In this document: in pieces, positions 1 to 7,354 of the stretch | Numbering within the stretch: the first letter of the stretch is position 1 | How the letters are laid out: each line of letters opens with the position of its first letter | DNA from: DASZFV01 sp036494575 | GTDB lineage: Bacteria; Myxococcota_A; Polyangia; Fen-1088 | Direction: 5' to 3' | Assembly (NCBI GenBank): GCA_036494575.1 | Contig: DASXOE010000113.1 | Span: forward strand, 1 to 20,863 | DNA: 20,863 bases | Position numbers and translations under genes: made by a program | Notes under the pieces: model-generated | Seen by the model: the letters and a program-made list of their open reading frames with translations, nothing else | Told to the model about the DNA's origin: nothing | The model's database searches: none

Positions 1-334
1 TCGACACGAAGCCATCGGTCAGCTGATCAGGATCCAGCGCGCCGATCGGGACGCCCGCGCCCAGCAGGTCGGTCACGCTGTTGGCGTACTGCGACGACGT
101 CAGTCGATGCATACGCGCCACTGGCTGAGCGCCGCCAGGAGGAGGCATCGCTGTCGGGCCGGAGCCGCCGCTGCCGCCACCTGCGATACCGGGGTTGCTC
201 CCGCCCACCGGCGGCTGCGACGCGCCGGCCCCGCCAGGCGACGCGCCCGTCCCCCCAATCGAGCCCGAGCAACCAAGGCACCAACCGGCGACCAGCGCCG
301 CGCCCAACAAGAGCCGCGAGGAATAGTGCGTCAC
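1..334 (-). CDS. DUF1587/DUF1592-type lipoprotein, N-terminal part (runs off left edge)
   Basis: The reading frame opens with GTG at 334 and stays open for 111 codons to the window edge. A good Shine-Dalgarno GGAGG (complement of 344-348) lies nine bases upstream. The product starts with a hydrophobic export signal ending in a lipobox-like WCLGC (Cys22), followed by a Gly/Ser/Ala/Pro linker (about residues 23-70). RLTSSQYANSVTDLLG at 77-92 and a downstream DGF match the beginning of the DUF1587 (PSD3) module. In the family this is followed by DUF1595, DUF1592, DUF1588 and DUF1585 modules in large secreted haem-c-associated proteins of Planctomycetes and myxobacteria, whose biochemical role is not settled. 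The later modules lie outside the window, so the full architecture is inferred. The lipobox is not canonical (Cys at -3), so plain secretion is also possible. Confidence 0.78.
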   Translation of the reverse strand, partial: MTHYSSRLLLGAALVAGWCLGCSGSIGGTGASPGGAGASQPPVGGSNPGIAGGGSGGSGPTAMPPPGGAQPVARMHRLTSSQYANSVTDLLGAGVPIGALDPDQLTDGFVS

Positions 335-690
335 TGGTATATGCCTCCGTCGATAGGACCAAAAAACTCTGCGGGATTGAAAGGTTGCGGCAACATGTCG
401 ATTTCTTGAACCGAATTGGCCCGTCTTGGCCTCTCGTGGGCATAGACGGCGCCGCGGCAGGTAGCAGGCGAACAAAGAACTACCCTTACCTTCCCGCCCT
501 CACAGGACGGTGCGCTCGGCCGCGGCGCGCTCGAGGGCGCCGAGCGAACGGCGGCCTGCCAGATTTGCAGTGGGCTCACGGCGCGCGTGCCAGATCGTCA
601 GCGCCAGGGCGCGCGCCGCGTGGTATGCGACTGCGGCGCGGCCGGGGCAATGGCGTCGCGATTGCAAACGACCCTGCGAAGAGGAAGACG
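335..690. other. Divergent intergenic region (356 bp) with a short palindrome
   Basis: This gap separates the leftward DUF1587 lipoprotein from the rightward fusion gene and should hold both promoters. I see no convincing -35/-10 pair. The one structured element is the perfect 11-bp palindrome GTTGC-G-GCAAC at 384-394, about 50 bp upstream of the leftward start, which could be an operator. Open frames crossing the gap lack start signals and the codon pattern of the neighbouring genes, so I do not call a gene here. Confidence 0.4.
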
Positions 691-2502
691 ATGGTGAAGG
701 GACGCTGGCTGCTCGCCGTGGGCGTATTTGCGGCGTTGGTACAGGGGCGTGTAGCCCGCGGGCAGGACGCGGCGCTGTCTTCGACGGACTTCACGTTCAC
801 GATTTCTCCGGTCGTCGGGTCCAGCACACAGGCGGCACTCTCGACCGATCAGCTGGCGAGCTTCTTCTCCCTCGCGCGGTGCGCGTGCCCCACGAACATC
901 GTCGTTGGCCTGTCGGTCAGCGACACGGCGGCCCCGAATCTCGACGGGCACACGGTCGATGCGCAGCTCGAGATCGGGAACGACTGCGACATCGTGACGA
1001 CCACGGCGTGCGCGGCTGTGGGCGGCAGCTTGACCTTGAGCGCGACGCAGACCTCCGCGATGGCGTCGGTCTCCACCGCGCAGGTGTTCTCGGACGCCAG
1101 CGGCTCGTCAACCTGTCCGGCCACGACGACGTCGTCGCGCCTGTGGGCCATCGTGCGCGTCGACGGCGCGCGGATCGCCAGCGAGCCGTCGCTGGCGATC
1201 ACCCTCGGCGGGGTCGGGCCGTCGCCGCCGACGGCGATCAAGGCGATCTCGGCCGACGACGGCTTGCTGATCTCTTGGACGCCTTCGGGGGACTCCACGA
1301 CGCTGCGCGGGCACCAGGTGGTGTGCTCTCCCGCGCCCGTCTCGCCCTCGGCGGCGGCGTACGACGTTTGCCCGGCGGCCGCACCTGACGGCGGCGTCGG
1401 TCCGTTCGGGACCCTGGACGCCTCGCTGCTGTGCTCGGGGCTGGTCCCGGAGGGGACGAACAGCGTCCGCGTGCACGGCCTCGCGAACGGGCAGACGTAT
1501 CAGGTGGCCGTCGTCGCCGTGGGGATCGCCGGCACGCCCAGCGCCGCTTCGGCGGCCGTGTCCGGCACGCCGGGGCCCACCGTCGGCTTCCACGACCTCT
1601 ACCGGCAAGAGGGCGGCACGGCCACCGGCTGCGCGCTCGCCGGCGCCGGCACCAGCGGCGCCGGGCTCGCGCTCGCGCTCGGCGCGCTCGGCGCGCTCGC
1701 GCTGCGGGCGCGGCGGCGCACGCGGAAGCGGAGCCGGCGTGGCGGCGGTGCCCCAGGCGCGGGCCTGCTCGTGCTCGTCGGGCTCGCCACCCTCTCCGCG
1801 TCGGCGCGCGCGCAGAGCTCGGACGCATTCCAGGAGCAGCTCTCGACGCCGCTCACGGAGACGCGCGGGATCTCGGCGCGCGCCTGGAATTTCGAGCTGC
1901 GGTTCGGTCCCTACCGACCCGACGTCGACAGCGAGTTCGAGAACCGGGGTTCGACGGCGCGGCCCTACGCGCAGGTCTTCGGGACGTCGCGCCACCTCAT
2001 GTCGCAGCTCGAGCTCGACCGGCAGATCTCCCACCGATGGGGAACGTGGGGCGTGGGCCTCGGCGTCGGCTACTTCCATGTCTCGGCGTCCGCGCTCTCG
2101 CCGGACCTGCAGTCGCCCTCCGGGGATCAGACCTCTCTGCGGCTCATCCCCATCGCGCTGTCAGCCGTCTATCGCGCCGACATGCTGCGGCTGCGGTACG
2201 GATCTCCAGTCGTGCCGTACGCAAAGCTCGGGTTCGACTGCGCCCTCTGGCACACGAGCGACACGTCGACGTCTGCCTCGACGGATGGCCGCTCCTTCGG
2301 TTGGCACGGAGCGGTGGGCCTCTCGCTGGACCTGTCGTTCATCGACAGAGCCGGAGCGCGCGACTTGGACGAGGACGCCGGCGTGAACCAGATGGCGCTC
2401 TTCTTCGAGCTCGCGCACGCGAGCCTCGACAACTTCGGCTCTTCGACGGCGCTGCACGTGGGCGACACCACCTGGCTCGCAGGTCTGATGATCGAGCTTT
2501 AG
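691..2502 (+). CDS. Fibronectin-III / MYXO-CTERM-like segment fused to an outer-membrane beta-barrel
   Basis: The frame is open further upstream, but ATG at 691 is preferred: it follows a purine-rich GAGGAAG and begins a signal peptide (residues 1-24, ending ARG before QDAAL). The 603-residue product reads in order: an extracellular part to about 176; a fibronectin type III-like domain (about 177-294); a MYXO-CTERM-like tripartite signal (Gly-Cys at 313-314, hydrophobic stretch about 318-337, Arg/Lys cluster about 338-350); a second signal-like hydrophobic segment ending ASARAQ (about 358-375); then a beta-barrel-like domain (376-603) with alternating strands and an aromatic-rich start. From memory it resembles the myxobacterial MXAN_2561 (anchored) and MXAN_2562 (barrel) families, normally two adjacent genes. 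Here there is no stop or clear internal ribosome site between the halves. GTG at 1771 is the only obvious nearby in-frame restart. A missed stop, programmed restart or real fusion are all possible. Confidence 0.8.
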   Translation: MVKGRWLLAVGVFAALVQGRVARGQDAALSSTDFTFTISPVVGSSTQAALSTDQLASFFSLARCACPTNIVVGLSVSDTAAPNLDGHTVDAQLEIGNDCDIVTTTACAAVGGSLTLSATQTSAMASVSTAQVFSDASGSSTCPATTTSSRLWAIVRVDGARIASEPSLAITLGGVGPSPPTAIKAISADDGLLISWTPSGDSTTLRGHQVVCSPAPVSPSAAAYDVCPAAAPDGGVGPFGTLDASLLCSGLVPEGTNSVRVHGLANGQTYQVAVVAVGIAGTPSAASAAVSGTPGPTVGFHDLYRQEGGTATGCALAGAGTSGAGLALALGALGALALRARRRTRKRSRRGGGAPGAGLLVLVGLATLSASARAQSSDAFQEQLSTPLTETRGISARAWNFELRFGPYRPDVDSEFENRGSTARPYAQVFGTSRHLMSQLELDRQISHRWGTWGVGLGVGYFHVSASALSPDLQSPSGDQTSLRLIPIALSAVYRADMLRLRYGSPVVPYAKLGFDCALWHTSDTSTSASTDGRSFGWHGAVGLSLDLSFIDRAGARDLDEDAGVNQMALFFELAHASLDNFGSSTALHVGDTTWLAGLMIEL

Positions 2503-2550
2503 CAGCGGCCTGGATTGCGTCGCGCACGTGCAGCTCTGCCTCGCGCCGGA

Positions 2551-2937
2551 CTACGCCGCGACTTTCCCGATGCTTCTCGCGCCGAGCCAGACGAGGACCA
2601 CGGTCATCGCCAACAGCGCGGCGACGTTGGGCCACAGGTCGATGACGCTCGCGTTGCGAAGGACGACGCCTCGCATGATCGCGATCATGTGGGTCACGGG
2701 GAATATCAAGCCGATGCCGCGGAGGATGACGGGCCTTCCTTCGAACGGGAAGATGTAGCCCGAAAGGAAAATCCCGGGCAGAAAGAGGATCTGGCCCATC
2801 TGCTGCGCCTCCATTTGGGTGCGTGCGCGCGTGGAGATCAGCAGTCCGAGGGAGAGAAGAGCGCTCAGATAAAAGAGGGCGATGCCGTAGAGCAGCAGCA
2901 CGCTTCCCCGGATGCGCACGCCGAACCCGAAGCGCAT
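2551..2937 (-). pseudogene. ABC-2 type exporter permease, C-terminal remnant
   Basis: The frame encodes about 128 residues with three to four hydrophobic segments (about 13-33, 47-65, 75-90, 104-121). Sequences such as LLISTRARTQMEAQQMGQIL, FLSGYIFPFEG and FPVTHMIAIMRGVVLR are typical of the last third of YhhJ/YadH-like ABC-2 permeases. Complete family members are about 370 residues, so roughly the N-terminal two thirds are missing. The C-terminus (ARSIGKVAA) looks native. Just upstream on the same strand, in another frame, is the tail of an HlyD-like adaptor. In intact operons one or more ATPase genes and the permease N-terminus lie between these parts, so an internal deletion is the simplest explanation. 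Expression from the ATG at 2937 is possible but would not give a working permease. The remnant would have acted in the inner membrane, moving drugs, lipids or polymers. Confidence 0.75.
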
Positions 2938-2944
2938 CGCGAGG

Positions 2945-3123
2945 CGCGCAGGATGGCCGCCCCCTCCGCTATGCGCACCCGGGCCGCGAAGACCTGATTC
3001 GCGCGCTCGTCGGCGGTCTGAAGGTTTCGCGGCGTGAACTCCCCTTGGCCGGCCACCGACTCGACGCGGCCCCGGTACGCCTTGCCGGGGAACGAATCGA
3101 CGAAGATCGGGACCTCGAGACTG
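2945..3123 (-). pseudogene. HlyD-family membrane fusion (adaptor) protein, C-terminal remnant
   Basis: Read on the minus strand, about 58 codons are recognisable. They include DSFPGKAYRGRV and GEFTPRNLQTADERANQVF, the conserved end of the barrel region of HlyD/YhiI-like adaptors that pair with ABC-2 exporters. The fragment has no start codon. Its upstream end lies directly against the 3' end of the tRNA-Thr gene at 3124. Its downstream end (about 2945, after ILRAS) shifts abruptly, out of frame, into permease sequence. Both the N-terminal three quarters and the extreme C-terminus are therefore lost. The scar fits either decay of an operon or deletion linked to recombination at the tRNA end. 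It cannot make a functional adaptor. Confidence 0.75.
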
Positions 3124-3195
<72 letters not shown>

Positions 3196-3220
3196 GAATG
3201 GCGACGAATTGGGAAGCGAA

Positions 3221-3250
3221 CTTATGCCGCGTAGGCTGGCACCACGTCAA
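3221..3250 (-). promoter_or_regulatory. Promoter-like sequence for tRNA-Thr
   Basis: On the minus strand TTGACG (complement of 3245-3250, five of six to the -35 consensus) is followed after 18 bases by CATAAG (complement of 3221-3226, four of six to the -10 consensus). The predicted start falls about 20 bases before the mature tRNA 5' end, a sensible leader. Assigned by pattern only. Confidence 0.5.
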
Positions 3251-3372
3251 GGGCGGAGGCCTGGACAGAGCGACGGGCCGCAGCTGAACGTCCGCGACGT
3301 CAGCAACGGCCTTCGAGGGCGGGGACGAAGCCGCGGTTCGTGATAGCGTTTCCGTCCCCCGAAAGGCAGGCC

Positions 3373-4974
3373 ATGACGGCAAGACCGCGCCTCGCAACCG
3401 CCTCCCGACTGCTCGTGCTCCTCTTCGCCGGCGCGTGCAACCAAAGCAAGGCTCCTCCGTCGACCGCCAGCGGTGGCGCGGGAAGCGACGCCGGTGAAGC
3501 CGGGAGCGGCGGTTCCGGCGGCGGCGGTTCCGGTGGCGGTGACGCCGCGGGCGGCTCCAGCGGCGGCAACGCGGCGGGCGGCTCCAGCGGCGCGACGGGC
3601 GGCAGCGCGGGCGCCGCCACGAGCGACGGCGCAGCCGGGCTGGGCGGTGCCAACGCTGGCGCGGCGGCGGGCTCGACGGCCTCGATGCCGCCGGGGCAAT
3701 GTTCCACGGCCGCTGCCGGTCCCGCGCCGCCGGCGGGGTTCACCAAGGCGGATCCCATCGACACGCACTTTCCGTTCAGCACCCACTTCATGGGCGTCTT
3801 CAGCGACAATCCGAGCTGCATCGGGATGACGTCGATGAGTGACATCGACAATGACGGCGACCAGGACTTCTCGTCCGGGCAACGCGACGTCGGCTGTAGC
3901 GGAAAGACGAACGCCGGCGCGCCGATCTTGTGGTGGGAGTACTGCACGCCCGACCACTGGGTCAGACACAACGTCGGCACGGGATACCAGTCGCAGGCGG
4001 GCGGCGGCGCCGGCGACTTCGATGGCGACGGCTGGGTCGATCTCGTGGCCGGCGACTCGTGGTTCAAGAACCCGGGCAGCGGCGTGCGCAGCGCCGCGCA
4101 GTGGCCCCGCTTCGTGACGGGCGCTCCGGGTCTCACCGAGCAGATCGCCGTGGGCGATCTCGCCGGCGACAGCAGGTTCGAGGTCCTTTACGTCCAGCGC
4201 TCGTTTCGCCCGCAGTGGTGGGGGCCGGGCGCGGACCCCACGAAGGCGTGGACGATGGGCTCGTTCCTGTCTTTCGCCCAGCAACAGGGCGGGTCCATTG
4301 GGGACCTCGACGGCGACGGCAAGAACGACATCGTCGTGGGCGATCGCTGGTGGTACCGCAACGCCACCGGTTGGCCGGCCGTGCCCATCATGACGAGCAG
4401 CGCGTTCTCGACCGTGGGTGGGGCCGACGGCTCCTCAGCCATCACCGCGATGGCCGACGTCGACGGCGACGGTGACCTGGACATCCTCGTGCAAGAGCAC
4501 TGGGGCACGAATCTCGGTTGGTTCGAAAACGGCGATGGCAAGGGCACCGCCTGGGTGTTGCACATGATCGCGGGCGCCGGCGGCCCGTTCGCGGCCAAGA
4601 CCCGCAGCATCCTGCACGGCGTGCTCGGCTATGACTTCGACAACGACGGCGACATCGACATCCTGTCGACTGAGAACCAGGGCCAGATATGGATCTACGA
4701 GAACATGAACGGCAAGGGGCTGTTCGCCGAGCACGTCGTCGCGGCCGGGGGCGCGCACGATCCGCGCGTCGCCGACGTCGACTGCGACGGTGACCTCGAC
4801 TTCGTCGGGGTGCCGTGGGGCGACCTCAGCGACGGTTCCGCCGGCCAGAGCGAGACGATCCGCTCCCACGTCTACTTCAAGAACGAGCTCGTCGAGCGCG
4901 GCGGCCCAGCGGTGTTCGCGCGCCCCAAAGGGGAGGTTTGGAACGTCCCGAACAAGGGCGCCTGTCGGCGCTGA
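3373..4974 (+). CDS. FG-GAP/VCBS repeat lipoprotein with seven calcium-binding repeats
   Basis: ATG at 3373 follows AGGCAGG. An in-frame GTG at 3340 would extend the protein but add residues before a normal lipoprotein signal, so 3373 is preferred. The 533-residue product has a signal peptide with the lipobox LLFAGAC (Cys22), then a Gly/Ser/Ala linker (about 36-115). Seven repeats follow, centred on D-x-D-x-D-G-type loops at about residues 157, 215, 262, 311, 362, 421 and 468, for example DIDNDGDQD, DFDGDGWVD and DVDGDGDLD. The third repeat (DLAGDSRFE) is degenerate. Spacing of 47-59 residues and the count of seven fit an integrin-alpha-like seven-bladed propeller with bound calcium, probably displayed on the cell surface by its lipid anchor. 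Ligand or partner is unknown. The next gene encodes another linker-type lipoprotein. Confidence 0.88.
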   Translation: MTARPRLATASRLLVLLFAGACNQSKAPPSTASGGAGSDAGEAGSGGSGGGGSGGGDAAGGSSGGNAAGGSSGATGGSAGAATSDGAAGLGGANAGAAAGSTASMPPGQCSTAAAGPAPPAGFTKADPIDTHFPFSTHFMGVFSDNPSCIGMTSMSDIDNDGDQDFSSGQRDVGCSGKTNAGAPILWWEYCTPDHWVRHNVGTGYQSQAGGGAGDFDGDGWVDLVAGDSWFKNPGSGVRSAAQWPRFVTGAPGLTEQIAVGDLAGDSRFEVLYVQRSFRPQWWGPGADPTKAWTMGSFLSFAQQQGGSIGDLDGDGKNDIVVGDRWWYRNATGWPAVPIMTSSAFSTVGGADGSSAITAMADVDGDGDLDILVQEHWGTNLGWFENGDGKGTAWVLHMIAGAGGPFAAKTRSILHGVLGYDFDNDGDIDILSTENQGQIWIYENMNGKGLFAEHVVAAGGAHDPRVADVDCDGDLDFVGVPWGDLSDGSAGQSETIRSHVYFKNELVERGGPAVFARPKGEVWNVPNKGACRR

Positions 4975-4978
4975 CCCC

Positions 4979-5011
4979 GAGTATACTCACGGAACCGTGC
5001 GTCATGAGCAC
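4979..5011. promoter_or_regulatory. Cluster of short inverted repeats with a -10-like box
   Basis: Between the two lipoprotein genes lie, back to back, the perfect palindrome GAGTATACTC (4979-4988), the inverted repeat CACGG-AA-CCGTG (4988-4999) and GTGC-N7-GCAC (4997-5011). TATACT (4982-4987) matches five of six bases of a -10 box, but I see no good -35. The cluster may be a regulated promoter for the discoidin lipoprotein gene, or an RNA hairpin after the upstream stop codon. There is no T tract, so a standard intrinsic terminator is unlikely. Confidence 0.3.
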
Positions 5012-5043
5012 GCCTCCATTGTTTGTTCCGTTGGCTCCATTGA

Positions 5044-5964
5044 ATGAAGAGGTGGCCACGTCATGTTGGGACTCGTGTCGGTTTGAGTGAGAAATTCCTA
5101 TGGCGCGCGCTGTTGCTGACCGGCCTCGCGGTCGCGACGGCGTGCGGTAGCCCCGAGGCCTTCAAGTCGCTCGCGATCACGACTGGCGCGGGCGGCGCCG
5201 GACCCGGGGCCGCTGGTGTGTCGGGGAGCGCTGGCATCGGCGACAGCACCGGCACCGCTGGCGCCGCTGGAGATTCGAGCAGCGCCGGCGCGACTGGGCT
5301 CGCCGGCGTGAGCGGCCTCGCCGGCAGCACGGGCTCCGCTGGCAATACGGGCAACGCAGGCGCTTCCGGCGCGGCCGGCACGGCCGCAGGTGGCGTCGGT
5401 GGCGGAATGGCCGGCGCGGGCGGCGGCACCGCTGGCGCGGCGGGCAGCAAGGCGGACGCCGGCACCGATGCCAGCGCCGGCAGCGGAGGCGCGGCGGGCA
5501 GCAACGCGGACGCTGGCGCGCCTCCAGACGCGGGCCCGCCGGTGAACTACTGCGACCGCACCCACTGGAAGGCCACCGCGAGCGCCTCATACACGATGGC
5601 GCCGCCCGGCCCGCCCATGCAAGGCATCGACGGCAGCCTGACGACACGCTGGACCAGTGGCCGCGGTCAGGACGGGACCGACTTCTACCAGGTCGACTTC
5701 GGCGGCACCGTCAAGCTCACGAAGATCACGCTCGACGACACCGGGGACAACTCAACCGGTGACTTCCCCCTCATGTATCAGGTGTTCGGCTCGACCGACG
5801 GGACGACCTTCGGCGCAACCGCGTTCATCACGGGCAACGGCGCCGCGAGCTCGACCGTGATTGCCTTCCCGGAGCGGAGCTTGAGGGCCATCAAGATCAG
5901 GGAGATCGGCACCAAAGCGGAATGGTGGTCGATCGGCGAGCTCCAGACCGTCTGTTCGCTCTAG
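5044..5964 (+). CDS. F5/8 type C (discoidin-like) domain lipoprotein
   Basis: From ATG 5044 the product is 306 residues. A hydrophobic signal ends in the lipobox VATAC (Cys34). A long low-complexity Gly/Ala/Ser/Thr linker (about 45-165) with GA[ST]G-like motifs follows, then a C-terminal domain (about 168-306). That domain contains GIDGSLTTRWTSG, YQVDFGGTVKLTKITL and VFGSTDGTTF, the usual hallmarks of F5/8 type C/CBM32-like beta-sandwiches that bind glycans or membranes. Cys170 and Cys304 at its two ends are placed like the domain-closing disulphide of the family. Neither ATG 5044 nor an alternative TTG at 5083 has a strong ribosome site; the TTG would give a more typical 20-residue lipoprotein signal, so the start is uncertain. 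It lies between the FG-GAP lipoprotein and two barrels on the same strand. A role in cell-surface binding is inferred from the domain. Confidence 0.85.
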   Translation: MKRWPRHVGTRVGLSEKFLWRALLLTGLAVATACGSPEAFKSLAITTGAGGAGPGAAGVSGSAGIGDSTGTAGAAGDSSSAGATGLAGVSGLAGSTGSAGNTGNAGASGAAGTAAGGVGGGMAGAGGGTAGAAGSKADAGTDASAGSGGAAGSNADAGAPPDAGPPVNYCDRTHWKATASASYTMAPPGPPMQGIDGSLTTRWTSGRGQDGTDFYQVDFGGTVKLTKITLDDTGDNSTGDFPLMYQVFGSTDGTTFGATAFITGNGAASSTVIAFPERSLRAIKIREIGTKAEWWSIGELQTVCSL

Positions 5965-6013
5965 GACCGGCTGGGCGGTTGCGCTTCGGTCGGCGACGTG
6001 CGATCGGATCGCC

Positions 6014-6676
6014 ATGAGAATTCGCGCGCTGGCTGGCATCGGTGTGCTGCACACCGCCCTGCTCGCGCCCGCCGCGCGCGCCGAGGGTGCGCGCGAGCGC
6101 GGTCCCGAGCTGGCGTTGCGCCTCGGCCTCGCGCTGCCCGCGGGCAGCATCAACGACGGCACGCACCTCGATTCGTACGCGTCGACCGCCGTGCCGCTGA
6201 TCTTCGAGGGCGGTTACCGGGTGGACGCCAACCTCTTCCTGGGCGCGCGATTTCAGTACGCGTTTCCGCAGCTCAAGAATCCAAATGGCTCGTGCAGCGG
6301 GAACACCTCGTGCAGTGGCTCGATCGTCACACTGGGCGTCGAAGGCACATACCGATTCTTGCCGGAGCAGACGTTCGCGCCTTGGCTCGGCCTCGGGTTC
6401 GCGTACGAGTGGGCGAGCGCCGAATACGATGCCCCCAACGGGGGCCTAGGCGCCACGAACAAAGGCTTCCAGGTGCTCGCGCAGGGCGGTGGCGACGTGC
6501 GCGTGAGCAGCCAGCTCGTGCTCGGTCCATTCGTCGAGGCGGCCTTCGGCCGCTACGAGAGCAGGGACGGATGGCTGCGTCTCGGCAACGCCACCACTTC
6601 TTCGAGCGCCGACATCACGAACACCGCTTGGCACACCTGGATCAGCTTCGGGGTGCGCGGCGCGTTCGGGTTCTGA
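6014..6676 (+). CDS. Outer-membrane beta-barrel protein
   Basis: The 220-residue product begins with a signal peptide (1-23, ending AARA before EGARERG). The rest alternates hydrophobic and polar residues in strand-sized blocks such as GGYRVDANLFLGARFQYAF, LGVEGTYRFL and WLGLGFAYEW. It ends in phenylalanine (RGAFGF), the usual C-terminal signal for BAM-dependent insertion. Length and strand pattern fit an OmpA/OmpW-like small barrel of about eight strands. CSGNTSCSGS near residue 97 may form a disulphide-closed external loop. The start ATG 6014 has a modest GGATCG upstream. The gene lies 49 bp after the discoidin lipoprotein and could share its transcript. No specific substrate can be assigned. 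Confidence 0.85.
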   Translation: MRIRALAGIGVLHTALLAPAARAEGARERGPELALRLGLALPAGSINDGTHLDSYASTAVPLIFEGGYRVDANLFLGARFQYAFPQLKNPNGSCSGNTSCSGSIVTLGVEGTYRFLPEQTFAPWLGLGFAYEWASAEYDAPNGGLGATNKGFQVLAQGGGDVRVSSQLVLGPFVEAAFGRYESRDGWLRLGNATTSSSADITNTAWHTWISFGVRGAFGF

Positions 6677-6795
6677 CCGCAGTTACCTCGGACTCCCTGT
6701 CACCGACCGGGAACCACCGCGCACCGCCCTCGTGCCCGAAACGGGCGGGCTACGTTGGTGCCCGAATTGCTTTCTTCTGCCGGGGAGGCCGATCT

Positions 6796-7317
6796 ATGAA
6801 AAAATTGCTGTTTGCGCTCGGCGCCGTGATGGCGCTCACTTTCTGCGCTTCGCGCGCTGACGCCAAGATCGTCGCCGTCTATGCGACCGGACAGGGCGGC
6901 GTGCAGAACACTGGCAACACCGACCCGGGGATCGGCTTCGAGCTTGGCGCGCGCCTTCTCATCCTGGACGGCTACGTCGACTACATGAGCTTCGGCGGCG
7001 GGGAGTCGGTGTCGCGCGCCATCCTGGGCCTGCGCGGGGGCCTCGGAACGAAGAACTTTCGCCTCGTTCTGCGCGGCGGGCTCGGCGGCATTCGCGAGCA
7101 GAACGGCGCCCTCACCCACCCGCTCTCGGGCCCCGACCGCACGGGTGCCGTCGCGCGCGCGGGCGTCGATCTCGAGGGCCGGATAAACCCGCTCTTCTGG
7201 CTCGGCTTCGGCGTCGACGGCGAGTCGTACGTCTTCCCCAACAACAACGCGGGATACGTTACGACCGGCTCGGACGTATTCGCGTCGCTCAAGCTCATCT
7301 TCGAGCTCGGGATCTAG
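6796..7317 (+). CDS. Small outer-membrane beta-barrel protein
   Basis: ATG 6796 is preceded by a strong GGGGAGG at 6782-6788 and begins a textbook signal peptide (MKKLLFALGAVMALTF, cleavage after ADA at 23). The 173-residue product has glycine-rich amphipathic strands (GIGFELGARLLILDGYVDYM, LGLRGGLGTKNFRLVLRGG, WLGFGVDGESYVF) and ends FASLKLIFELGI, as expected for a last transmembrane strand. Both the alternation and the size fit an eight-stranded barrel. It is the last of four exported-protein genes on this strand; a 119-bp gap with the hairpin GCCCG-AAA-CGGGC (6734-6746) separates it from the previous gene, so it may have its own promoter. It converges on sdhB with only 37 bp between the stop codons. 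Function is unknown. Confidence 0.85.
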   Translation: MKKLLFALGAVMALTFCASRADAKIVAVYATGQGGVQNTGNTDPGIGFELGARLLILDGYVDYMSFGGGESVSRAILGLRGGLGTKNFRLVLRGGLGGIREQNGALTHPLSGPDRTGAVARAGVDLEGRINPLFWLGFGVDGESYVFPNNNAGYVTTGSDVFASLKLIFELGI

Positions 7318-7354
7318 GACTGATCTAGGACAGGTCCAGGCAGGCCCGCTGGCG

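Noticed and set aside
331..579. Minus-strand 82-codon frame ending at the DUF1587 lipoprotein start
   Set aside because: Its stop overlaps the GTG start, but there is no ribosome site or family signal. Only the last 20 residues look protein-like, so chance is more likely.
385..690. N-terminal extension of the fusion gene to an upstream ATG at 385
   Set aside because: The extension is Arg-rich and lacks a ribosome site, while ATG 691 begins a proper signal peptide after GAGGAAG.
3247..4284. Minus-strand open frames opposite the FG-GAP lipoprotein
   Set aside because: Composition is Arg/Ala-rich without motifs, while the plus strand has seven calcium-loop repeats.
7311..7330. Short direct repeat of GATCTAGGAC around the stop codon of the small barrel gene
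   Set aside because: Too short to interpret, with no hairpin or T tract; no terminator could be called between the convergent genes.
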